From contig JBPOIU010000217.1 of NCBI GenBank assembly GCA_052034255.1, forward strand, positions 1-21,105: DNA of 21,105 nt. The letters are read 5' to 3'. Both the position numbers and the translations under genes were made by a program. The notes under the pieces were generated by a model. The model saw nothing but the letters and a program-made list of their open reading frames with translations. It ran no database searches and had not been told where the DNA came from. Shown piece after piece: positions 14,886-21,105 of this stretch; position 1 is the first letter of the stretch; every line of letters starts with the position of its first letter. The DNA is from JADJEK01 sp052034255 (lineage in GTDB: Bacteria; Planctomycetota; B15-G4; JADJEK01).

Positions 14886-16928
14886 TCAGGCGCCGTGCGG
14901 CGGCGGAGTCCGCGCGCCGTCGGATTTGCGCTTCGACTTCGGCGACTTCTTGGCGGGCGCGGTCGCTGCGATCTGCGGTTCTGGCTTCACCGGTTCGGGT
15001 GCGGGATCCGGTGCGCGCTCGTGGACGAGGAAGATCGCCCCGAGTGGCGGAAGGTCCATCGAGAACGAGTGCGGCTTGCCCTGCGATTCCTGCGCTTGCG
15101 TGTCGACGCGCGCGAGTTTGCTGGCACCGCTGCCGCCGTACAGCGTGTCGTCGGTGTTCACGACGACGCGCCAGGTGCCAGGCCGCGGCACGCCGACGCG
15201 GTAGCCGGGCCTCGGGATCGGCGTGAAGTTGAACAGCGCCGCGACCGGCGGATCGCTCTCTTCGCCGTGACGCAGGACCAGGAACACGCTTTGGTCGGCG
15301 TCGCGGCAGTCGATCCACTCGAAGCCGAGCTTGCTCGTGTCCTTCACGTGCATCGCGGGTTGCTCGCGATACAGCCGGTTCAGCGCCGCGAGGCAGTCCT
15401 TGAGTCCGCGATGCTCCGGCTTCTCGAGCAGTGACCAGTCGAGGTCGGTCTCGTGGTTCCACTCGCGCCATTGGCCGAGTTCGGCGCCCATGAACAGCAG
15501 CTTCTTGCCGTTCTGCGCGAACATCCACGCGAAGCACAAGCGCAAGTTCGCGCGCATGCGCCACTCGTCGCCGGGCATCTTCGACAACAGCGAGCGCTTG
15601 CCGTGGACGACTTCGTCGTGCGACAGCGGCAGCATGAAGTTCTCGGAGTCCGAATAGACCTGCCGGAACGTCATCTTGTTGTGGATGAACTTGCGATAGA
15701 TCGGGTCGGCCTGCATGTACTCGAGCGTGTCATGCATCCAACCCATGTCCCACTTCATGCCGAAGCCGAGCCCGCCGAGATACACGGGCTTCGACACCAT
15801 CGGCCATGAGGTCGACTCCTCGGCGATGACCTGCACGTCCGGATACGCCGCATAGACGACTTCGTTCAGCTTGCGCAGGAACGCGATCGCCTCGAGGTTC
15901 TCCTTGCCGCCGAACTGGTTTGGGACCCACTCGCCTTCCTTGCGCGAGTAGTCGAGGTACAGCATCGACGCGACGGCATCGACGCGCAGACCGTCGAGGT
16001 GGAAGCGATCGATCCAGAACAGCGCGGAGCTGATCAGGAACGACACGACCTCGAACCGGCCGTAATTGAAGATGTTCGAGTTCCAGTCGGGGTGATGGCC
16101 CTTCTTCGGGTCGGCGTGCTCGTACAGGTGCGTGCCGTCGAAGAAGCCGAGCGCCCAGCCGTCCTTCGGGAAGTGCGACGCGACCCAGTCGAGGATCACG
16201 CCGATCCCGGCCTGGTGCATCACGTCGACGAAGGCCATGAAGTCCTGCGGCGTGCCGTAGCGCGACGTCGGCGCGAAGTAGCCGGTCACGCCGTAGCCCC
16301 ACGAGCCGTAGAACGGGTGCTCGGTGATCGGCATCAACTGGACGTGCGTGAAGCCGAGCTCTTTGACCCACGCCGCGAGCTTCGGTGCGAGCTCGCGATA
16401 CGTCAGGTGTTCACGGCCGTTGCGCAACCATGAGCCGAGATGGACCTCGTAGACCGAGATCGGCTGATCGAGCTTCTGCCGCGCTCCGCGCTCCGCTAGC
16501 CACGCGCCGTCGTTCCACGCGTAGTCGTGGATCCAGACCTTCGAGCCGGTCTGCGGTGCGACCTCGGTGTAGAACGCGAACGGATCGGCCTTGTCGACCG
16601 TGTAGCCGTTGTGCTTCGAGACCAGGTGGTACTTGTAGAGCGCGCCGACCTTCACGCCGGGCACGAAGGCCTGCCAGATGCCGCTCTTGCCGACCCGCTT
16701 CATCGGGTTGGCCTTCTTGTCCCACTCGTTGAAACCGCCGACGACCGACACCTTCGCGGCGTTGGGCGCCCACACGGAGAACGCCACGCCCTTCACGCCA
16801 TTCTGCGTGACGACGTGCGCGCCGAGCTTCTCGTAGAGGCGGAAGTGCGAGCCCTCGTTGAAGAGGTGCAGATCGGTCGCCGTGATCCGATGCGCGCTGA
16901 CGTCGTTCGGAGGGGTCGCGTCCGTCAT
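14886..16928 (-). CDS. glgB: 1,4-alpha-glucan branching enzyme with basic C-terminal tail
   Basis: GH13 enzyme of 680 residues that cuts alpha-1,4-glucan and reattaches the piece as an alpha-1,6 branch, as in glycogen synthesis. An N-terminal CBM48 domain spans about 30-125 (VAFSVWAPNAAKVSVVGGFN). The catalytic barrel carries HPFYGSWGYGVTGYFAPTSR, VILDWVASHFPKDGWAL, LDGLRVDAVASMLYLDY with nucleophile Asp317, IAEES with acid/base Glu370, and LPLSHDEVVHGK with Asp438. The C-terminal beta domain ends near FSMDLPPLGAIFLVHE. After it come about 45 residues rich in Pro, Ala and Lys (KKSPKSKRKSDGARTPPP), not part of usual GlgB. The start ATG matches the family N-terminus, but no clear ribosome binding site is visible. 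It is the first glycan gene of the run, 69 bases after the YCII-domain gene. Confidence 0.97.
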   Translation of the reverse strand: MTDATPPNDVSAHRITATDLHLFNEGSHFRLYEKLGAHVVTQNGVKGVAFSVWAPNAAKVSVVGGFNEWDKKANPMKRVGKSGIWQAFVPGVKVGALYKYHLVSKHNGYTVDKADPFAFYTEVAPQTGSKVWIHDYAWNDGAWLAERGARQKLDQPISVYEVHLGSWLRNGREHLTYRELAPKLAAWVKELGFTHVQLMPITEHPFYGSWGYGVTGYFAPTSRYGTPQDFMAFVDVMHQAGIGVILDWVASHFPKDGWALGFFDGTHLYEHADPKKGHHPDWNSNIFNYGRFEVVSFLISSALFWIDRFHLDGLRVDAVASMLYLDYSRKEGEWVPNQFGGKENLEAIAFLRKLNEVVYAAYPDVQVIAEESTSWPMVSKPVYLGGLGFGMKWDMGWMHDTLEYMQADPIYRKFIHNKMTFRQVYSDSENFMLPLSHDEVVHGKRSLLSKMPGDEWRMRANLRLCFAWMFAQNGKKLLFMGAELGQWREWNHETDLDWSLLEKPEHRGLKDCLAALNRLYREQPAMHVKDTSKLGFEWIDCRDADQSVFLVLRHGEESDPPVAALFNFTPIPRPGYRVGVPRPGTWRVVVNTDDTLYGGSGASKLARVDTQAQESQGKPHSFSMDLPPLGAIFLVHERAPDPAPEPVKPEPQIAATAPAKKSPKSKRKSDGARTPPPHGA

Positions 16929-16936
16929 GGGGCCGC

Positions 16937-16969
16937 GAGCTTATCAGCCCGTCGACGAAGTCCGCCGAG
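16937..16969. repeat. Diverged copy of the palindromic element's terminal repeat
   Basis: This 33-bp stretch matches 18192-18224 (the left end of the 165-bp element) at 27 of 33 positions in the same orientation, sharing GAGCTTA, CAGCCCGT and GCCGAG blocks. Weaker similarity seems to continue to about 16995. It lies in the 69-bp gap between glgB and the YCII-domain gene and may be the remnant of an older insertion; no right-hand end is seen. Confidence 0.5.
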
Positions 16970-16997
16970 TTCCTCGCCGAACGCGACCGAGGTTCGC

Positions 16998-17579
16998 TCA
17001 CGGTCCGTCGATGCGACGCAGTTCCACGCGACCGCCGCGCAGCACGTGGGGACACGTCGCGACGATCGCGCGCGCTTCGTCCAACGTCCCCGCGCGGATC
17101 AGGAACAAGCCCTCGACGGCATCCGCGGCGCCCGACGGGAGCTCGCGCGCGCGATCGCCTTCCGCGACGAGCAGGCGTGCCTCCGCGAGCTTCTCCCCGA
17201 GCACGAGTTGGCCGGCCCTACCGCGCTCCATGGCCCACGTCCGGTACTCGCCGAACGTCTGCTCCGGCGTACCGGCCTCGTAGCGTGGGTCGTCGGTCTC
17301 CGGGCGCAGCAGCAGCATCGCGTAGTCGGATTGCAGGGGAGCTCCGACCGCGGGTGCGGCGTCGACGCTCGCCCGCCCCACCACGATGCCGATCACGACG
17401 CACGCCGCGGCCAGCGCCAAGCGACCGATCCACGACCGCCGCGACGCAGGCTGGGCGAGGCCTTCGCGTCGCACTGCGCTCCACACGTCGGACGCGAGCG
17501 CGGGCGGCAGTGGCGGCGTGGCGCGGAGCTTCGCGAGCTCGCGCGCGAGTTCGTCGTCGCGTTCGTCGGTGTCGCTCAT
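16998..17579 (-). CDS. Single-span membrane protein with extracytoplasmic YCII/DGPF-like domain, candidate anti-sigma partner
   Basis: Protein of 193 residues in the position normally held by an anti-sigma factor: its ATG overlaps the ECF sigma stop as ATGA. A cytoplasmic part (1-48) contains a helical segment DELARELAKLRATPPLPPAL but no H-x3-C-x2-C zinc motif. One span lies at about 50-70 (LALAAACVVIGIVVG). Residues about 85-191 resemble YCII/DGPF-type small proteins: YAMLLLRPE, GEYRTWAMERGRAGQLVLGE, VEGLFLIRAGTLDEARAIVA, then CPHVLRGGRVELRRID. The DGPF motif itself is missing (ELPSGAADA at that place). Soluble DGPF proteins are encoded beside ECF42-type sigma factors, but here the domain is attached to a membrane span. 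Sigma-factor inhibition is inferred from gene order and topology, not shown by a known motif. Confidence 0.78.
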   Translation of the reverse strand: MSDTDERDDELARELAKLRATPPLPPALASDVWSAVRREGLAQPASRRSWIGRLALAAACVVIGIVVGRASVDAAPAVGAPLQSDYAMLLLRPETDDPRYEAGTPEQTFGEYRTWAMERGRAGQLVLGEKLAEARLLVAEGDRARELPSGAADAVEGLFLIRAGTLDEARAIVATCPHVLRGGRVELRRIDGP

Positions 17580-18145
17580 CGCGGACTCTCCTGACCGGAT
17601 GCGAGCACTTCGCGCAGCAGCGCGCGAGCTCGCGACAATTGGCTCTTCGACGTCCCCGCGTCGATCGCGAGGATCGTCGCGATCTCGGCGTGCGTGAATC
17701 CTTCGACGTCATGCAGCACGAGCACGGCGCGCGCGCCTTCGGGCAAGCGAGCGATCGCGTGCTCGAGCGTCATGCGGTCGTCCTGCGATCGCTCCCGTGC
17801 CGCGGGCGACGGCGCTGCGTCGACCGACTCCGCGGAATGACGTACGCGCCGGCGGACCTGCTCGCGGGCGCAATTCAATGCGATCCCGATGAGCCACGTC
17901 CGCAGCCGCGACCGAGCCTCGAAGCGCGGCAGCGCGGCGATCGCGCGCAACCACGCCTCTTGCGCCACGTCGTGTGCGTCGGCGTCGTTCCCGCCGACGG
18001 TTCGCCAAACGACGCGGTACACGCATGCCGCGTGGCGCGCGTACAACGCCGTGAACGCGGCGGCCGAGCGTTCGCGGACGAACGCCGCCACCAGCTCCGC
18101 GTCGTCGTCCGCGCCCGACGTCTCGGGCCCGGCACTCTCCGTCAT
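17576..18145 (-). CDS. ECF-family RNA polymerase sigma factor
   Basis: Sigma-70 family factor of 189 residues with only regions 2 and 4, the ECF layout. Region 2 spans about 28-99 (FTALYARHAACVYRVVWRTV, then DAHDVAQEAWLRAIAALPRF and SRLRTWLIGIALNCAREQ). Region 4 spans about 127-179 (IARLPEGARAVLVLHDVEGF, then the helix-turn-helix THAEIATILAIDAGTSKSQL). There is no C-terminal TPR or SnoaL-like extension. The start is supported by AAGGAG (complement of 18153-18158) 7 nt before the ATG. It overlaps the downstream membrane YCII-domain gene by 4 nt. Only 51 bases separate its start from the 165-bp palindromic element, so its promoter lies in that short gap or inside the element. Confidence 0.93.
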   Translation of the reverse strand: MTESAGPETSGADDDAELVAAFVRERSAAAFTALYARHAACVYRVVWRTVGGNDADAHDVAQEAWLRAIAALPRFEARSRLRTWLIGIALNCAREQVRRRVRHSAESVDAAPSPAARERSQDDRMTLEHAIARLPEGARAVLVLHDVEGFTHAEIATILAIDAGTSKSQLSRARALLREVLASGQESPR

Positions 18146-18196
18146 CGCGCGACTCCTTGGAACACCGGCTCACGTGGGCTCGAGGTCGACGGAGCT

Positions 18197-18361
18197 TAGC
18201 AGCCCGTTGAAAACGTCTGCCGAGCAGTCGGGCGAGCGAGAACGAGCAGGGCGCGGCGCGCTGACGAGGCGTATTGAATCGAAATACGGCGAGGAAGCGC
18301 AACGAAGCCATGCTCGTTCGCAGCCGGCCGAATGCCGGCAGACTTTTTCAACGGGCTGTTA
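18197..18361. mobile_element. 165-bp MITE-like palindromic element with 26-bp terminal inverted repeats
   Basis: The ends 18197-18222 and 18336-18361 are inverted repeats with two mismatches, sharing CAGCCCGTTGAAAA and GTCTGCCG. Both outer ends carry TA, which could be a TA target duplication as in Tc1/mariner-IS630 elements, though this is a guess. The whole element is an imperfect palindrome: CGTATT (18270-18275) and AATACG (18283-18288) flank the exact centre at 18279, and CGAACGAGCA-like blocks match between the arms with a one-base shift. It has no coding capacity. It sits between the ends of the sigma gene's upstream region and the O-methyltransferase 3' end. An RNA copy would fold into one long hairpin, so it may also act as a terminator or processing site. 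Confidence 0.8.
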
Positions 18362-18422
18362 GGTGTCGCGAGATCCCGTCAGGGTTGGAACCGAGTGCGG
18401 ATCCTTCGCGCTCCGCGGCGGG

Positions 18423-19043
18423 TCAATCCGAGCTCTTCCGACTCAGTTCGATCCCGCTGCCGATCGGCAACAGCACCGAGTCCATATCGGGCTTCGCGCG
18501 CACGGCGGCTCGATACACCTGCGCGTCGGGAATCGCCGTCGGAGGAAACGTCATGTTGTCGGCCGCGATCAGCGCGCCGGGCGCGAGCTTCGGATGGACG
18601 CGCTCGAAACACGGCACGTAGAGGTCCTTCCACAGATCGAGCAACACGAAGTCGAACGGGCCGGGCAAGCGCTCGAGCGTCGCGACCGCGTCGCCGACGT
18701 GGAACTCGACGTATGCGCCCAGACCTGCCCGCGCGAGTTGCGCGCGAGCGTGGTCGACTTTCGTCGAGGACAGCTCGAGGCTGTCGACCTTTCCGCCGGT
18801 CGTGCGTGCCGCGTGCGCCAGCCACAGCGTGGAGTATCCATAGGACGCCCCGATCTCGACGATGCGCGTCGCCTTCGCGCCGGTCACGAGGAGCTCCAGC
18901 ATGCGGCCGGTTTCGGGTCCGACGCTCAGTAGGTAGGCGTCTTTGCGTTGATCGAACGCGTCCGGATCGGCCAAGCGCAACAGCTTCTCGGCCGCAGCGC
19001 GGCGTTCGTAATCGGCGAGGACGGTGTCGAAGGGTTCGGGCAT
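18423..19043 (-). CDS. Class I SAM-dependent O-methyltransferase (catechol-type family)
   Basis: Soluble enzyme of 206 residues that transfers a methyl group from S-adenosylmethionine, probably to a hydroxyl of a small molecule. The SAM-binding loop is RIVEIGASYGYSTLWLAHAA at about 60-79; an acidic SAM-ribose residue follows in VDSLELSS; then HVGDAVATLERLPGPFDFVL, LLDLWKDLYVPCFERV and GALIAADNMTFPP, the DxxK and DN metal-site-like positions of the O-methyltransferase family. The start at 19043 (MPEPFDTVLADYE) has GGAGA about 9-10 nt upstream. An open frame extends further upstream but looks like noise. It is divergent from the next gene with 183 bases between them. The substrate cannot be deduced. 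Confidence 0.88.
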   Translation of the reverse strand: MPEPFDTVLADYERRAAAEKLLRLADPDAFDQRKDAYLLSVGPETGRMLELLVTGAKATRIVEIGASYGYSTLWLAHAARTTGGKVDSLELSSTKVDHARAQLARAGLGAYVEFHVGDAVATLERLPGPFDFVLLDLWKDLYVPCFERVHPKLAPGALIAADNMTFPPTAIPDAQVYRAAVRAKPDMDSVLLPIGSGIELSRKSSD

Positions 19044-19216
19044 GGGAATGGGTCTCCGAGCACGTTTCGCGCGGCGATTCCACTCGATGCCCGGAGCGAC
19101 CTCGCCGCGCAAATCGCGCGCCGACGAACGTCGCGTGCTTCGATTCCTCGCCCCATTGCGCGTGACTTCCGCGGACCGTCCGTGATTCATTGGCCGACCG
19201 AAGCCATGCTCTCCGC

Positions 19217-19220
19217 AGGA
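19217..19220 (+). promoter_or_regulatory. Shine-Dalgarno site deciding the start of the small helical protein
   Basis: AGGA 6 nt before the ATG at 19227. An earlier in-frame ATG at 19206 has no comparable site, so 19227 is preferred. Confidence 0.65.
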
Positions 19221-19226
19221 CCAGCC

Positions 19227-19610
19227 ATGAACTACGCCGAATACAGCGACGCCGCACGCAAGGCCAATGCTCTCGCCGAACTCGATCAGCTCGATGCGGC
19301 GATCCAGGCGTTCGCCGTCTTGGTCAAAGAGAAGCTGTCGCCGATCGACCGGTCCTTGATGGCGTACAACGTGTTCACGCTGCATGAGCGCAAAGGCGAC
19401 AACGCCGGCGCGGAGAAGTGGATCGACCTCGCGATCGAGTTCGAGAAGCCGCTCCTGCGCATCTTCGCGGCCGAGCACAAGGCGTCGTTCCTCGCGCGCA
19501 TCGGGCGGCGGGACGAGAGCCGAGATCTGTACGAGAGCTTGCTTGAGCATCCGGCCGCGACGGAGTCCGAAAAGGAACGCTTCACGCAGAACATCGCGCT
19601 GCTGAAGTGA
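19227..19610 (+). CDS. Small helical, TPR-like hypothetical protein
   Basis: Cytoplasmic protein of 127 residues, almost entirely predicted helix, with repeating Ala/Leu spacing like tetratricopeptide motifs: ARKANALAELDQLDAAIQAF, then LMAYNVFTLHERKGDNAGAE, and AAEHKASFLARIGRRDESRD. These suggest about three helix pairs, compatible with a protein-binding scaffold. No catalytic motif, signal peptide or membrane span is visible. It ends 31 bases before the photolyase on the same strand and may be co-transcribed with it. The TPR assignment is by pattern only. Confidence 0.75.
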   Translation: MNYAEYSDAARKANALAELDQLDAAIQAFAVLVKEKLSPIDRSLMAYNVFTLHERKGDNAGAEKWIDLAIEFEKPLLRIFAAEHKASFLARIGRRDESRDLYESLLEHPAATESEKERFTQNIALLK

Positions 19611-19641
19611 TCACGGGGAGGCGGCGCTACTCTTCGCGGGC

Positions 19642-21030
19642 ATGACCGGCACCGTCCTCGATCGACTGCTGACCGATCCTCGCGTCACGCAACGCTCGAC
19701 GCGTCCGCGCGATCCGCGCGGCCGATGCGTCGTGTACTGGATGCAGCGCGCGCAACGTGGGGTCGACAATCCCGCGCTCGATCTGGCGATCGAGATCGGC
19801 AACGCGCTCGAGTTGCCCGTCGTCGTCCATCTCGGGCACGTGCCGTTCTTCCCGCATGCGACGGCGCGTGCGTATGCGTTCTTGTTCCAAGGCGTGGCCG
19901 ATGTCGCGGCCGACGTCGAACGGCGCGGCTGTGCGTTCGCGTATCGCCCGTACCCGAACCACCGCATCGACGCGTTCGCGCGCGAGGTCGGCGCGGCGCT
20001 CGTGGTCGGCGACGAGAACCCGCTGCGCGAGACCGAGCAATGGCGCAAGACGGCGGCCGAGCGGCTGCCAATGGCTCTGTTCACCGTCGACGCGGACGTC
20101 GTCGTGCCGACGTCGACGTTCGACCACGAGGAATACGCGGCGCGCACGATCCGCCCGAAGATCCATCGCGTGTGGCACGAGTTCCTGGTGCCGTCCGAAG
20201 AGCGCAAGGCGACGAAGCGCTACGCGCCTGGAAGCGCTCCGCGCAGTGAGCCGTGCGCTGCCGAGGAACTGATGCGTCGCTTCGACGTCGATCGCTCCGC
20301 GCAGCCGACGACGCATTTCCGCGGGGGGACGGGCGCGGGGATGGCGATGCTGCGCGACTTCGTGGAGACGCGACTCGCGCGTTACCACGAGAGACGCAAT
20401 CACCCCGAAGACGCGCGTGGTTCGAGCTTGCTGTCGCCGTGGCTGCATTTTGGGCACATCGGGCCGCGCGGAGTCGCGTTGGCGGCGATGGCCGCGAAGG
20501 CGCCCGACGAGGCGAAGAACGCGTTCCTCGAGGAACTGATCGTGCGGCGCGAACTCGCGATCAACTTCGTGAAGTTCAACCGCGCGTACGACCGCTACGA
20601 GTGCGGGCACGCGTGGGCTCTGAAGACGCTGGAGGAAGCGCTGCGCGACACGCGGCCCGTCGTTTACACCGAAGAGCAGATGGAGTTGTCGAAGACGCAC
20701 GATCCGCTGTGGAACGCCGCGCAGACGCAGATGGTGAAGACCGGCCACATGCACAACTACGTCCGCATGTACTGGGCGAAGAAGATCCTCGAGTGGACGA
20801 AGCACCCGCGCGACGCGTTCGACATCGCCGTTCGGTTGAACGATCGCTACGAGCTCGATGGGCGCGACCCGAACGGATACACGGGTGTGGCGTGGGCCAT
20901 CGTCGGCAAGCACGATCGGCCGTGGGCGCCGGCACGGCCGATCTTCGGGATGATCCGCTACATGAGCCTCGCCAGCACCGGCCGCAAGTTCGACAGCAAG
21001 GCGTACATCGCCGCAGTCCGGGCGCTCTGA
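19642..21030 (+). CDS. phr: Class II CPD photolyase
   Basis: FAD-dependent enzyme of 462 residues that repairs cyclobutane pyrimidine dimers in DNA using blue/near-UV light. The N-terminal antenna-type Rossmann domain spans about 28-155 and starts with the class II signature VVYWMQRAQRGVDNPALDLA. The helical FAD domain spans about 235-441: SSLLSPWLHFGHIGPRG (261-277), EELIVRRELAINFVKFN, ELSKTHDPLWNAAQTQMVKT (348-367), GHMHNYVRMYWAKKILEW, and NDRYELDGRDPNGYTGVAWA. The tail KFDSKAYI is typical of class II enzymes. The length is normal and nothing appears missing. The upstream small helical gene is 31 bases away. A tandem repeat starts 8 bases after the stop. Confidence 0.96.
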   Translation: MTGTVLDRLLTDPRVTQRSTRPRDPRGRCVVYWMQRAQRGVDNPALDLAIEIGNALELPVVVHLGHVPFFPHATARAYAFLFQGVADVAADVERRGCAFAYRPYPNHRIDAFAREVGAALVVGDENPLRETEQWRKTAAERLPMALFTVDADVVVPTSTFDHEEYAARTIRPKIHRVWHEFLVPSEERKATKRYAPGSAPRSEPCAAEELMRRFDVDRSAQPTTHFRGGTGAGMAMLRDFVETRLARYHERRNHPEDARGSSLLSPWLHFGHIGPRGVALAAMAAKAPDEAKNAFLEELIVRRELAINFVKFNRAYDRYECGHAWALKTLEEALRDTRPVVYTEEQMELSKTHDPLWNAAQTQMVKTGHMHNYVRMYWAKKILEWTKHPRDAFDIAVRLNDRYELDGRDPNGYTGVAWAIVGKHDRPWAPARPIFGMIRYMSLASTGRKFDSKAYIAAVRAL

Positions 21031-21038
21031 CGCCGCGG

Positions 21039-21105
21039 GGCGTCCTACCCGACGGCCGAAGGCGTCCTACCCGACGGCCGAAGGCGTCCTACCCGACGGC
21101 CGAAG
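21039..21105. repeat. 22-bp perfect tandem repeat, at least three copies, continuing past the window end
   Basis: Identical 22-bp units occupy 21039-21060, 21061-21082 and 21083-21104, and base 21105 begins a fourth. Each unit contains GTCCTACCCGACGGCCGAAG. Across each junction GACG...CGTC with inner CC/GG can form a small stem-loop around GAA. The unit is not a multiple of three, and no spacers are present. It begins 8 bases after the photolyase stop, so it may act as a transcript end or be a variable-number repeat. Confidence 0.95.

Noticed and set aside
14878..15564. N-terminal extension of the GH57 frame through glgB (229 extra residues)
   Set aside because: The extension is Arg-rich noise overlapping glgB in another frame; the protein proper starts at MSRFVCIHGHFYQPP, 8 nt after the glgB stop with GAGG in place.
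19044..19550. Extension of the O-methyltransferase frame to 19550
   Set aside because: It overlaps the divergent helical-protein gene, which has a better start and ribosome binding site, and the added residues show no family similarity.
21039..21105. CRISPR array
   Set aside because: Units are directly adjacent with no spacers and no cas genes nearby.

Overview
The window is GC-rich bacterial DNA packed with protein genes; I saw no rRNA, tRNA or CRISPR array. ECF sigma factors with dedicated membrane anti-sigma proteins, a two-PDZ lipoprotein, a class II photolyase, long proteins of unknown function and palindromic intergenic repeats would fit a high-GC Planctomycetota genome. Myxococcota or a related deep-branching group cannot be excluded, and no single marker here settles the taxonomy. 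The longest gene-free stretch is 18146-18422 (277 bases), which is mostly filled by a palindromic repeat.

Left part, 1-3007 (+): the end of an ECF sigma factor, a translationally coupled zinc-finger anti-sigma factor, and a two-PDZ lipoprotein with a possible ECF-type promoter in front of it. This looks like a cell-envelope stress module. It meets a minus-strand gene (528-residue protein with a YqcC-like N-terminus, 3146-4732) tail to tail over a perfect 18-bp hairpin. Next come a GT-C type membrane glycosyltransferase (4897-6291, +) and a non-canonical RidA-family protein (6336-6725, +).

Central part, 6751-18145 (all -): in transcription order, an ECF sigma factor; a membrane protein with a YCII-like domain, placed where an anti-sigma factor would be; glgB; a GH57/DUF3536 glycosidase; treY; a membrane-anchored SGNH/GDSL protein; and an AlgI-like MBOAT acyltransferase. 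The first two genes overlap by 4 nt, glgB and the GH57 gene are 8 nt apart, the GH57 gene and treY overlap by 4 nt, and the SGNH start follows treY closely, so much of this is probably co-transcribed. GlgB, the GH57 enzyme and TreY act on alpha-1,4-glucans (branching, possible trimming or transfer, and conversion of the reducing end to trehalose). The MBOAT/SGNH pair is the classic arrangement for O-acylating an exported glycan. No treZ is present in the window.

Right part, 18146-21105: a 165-bp MITE-like palindromic element lies just upstream of the sigma operon, and a diverged copy of its end lies between the YCII-domain gene and glgB. Then come a SAM-dependent O-methyltransferase (-), divergent from a small helical repeat-like protein (+) and a class II CPD photolyase (+). 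The window runs out inside a perfect 22-bp tandem repeat immediately after the photolyase.

The most notable points are the sigma factor/membrane-YCII pair bracketed by related repeat ends, and the coupling of alpha-glucan/trehalose enzymes to an O-acylation pair.
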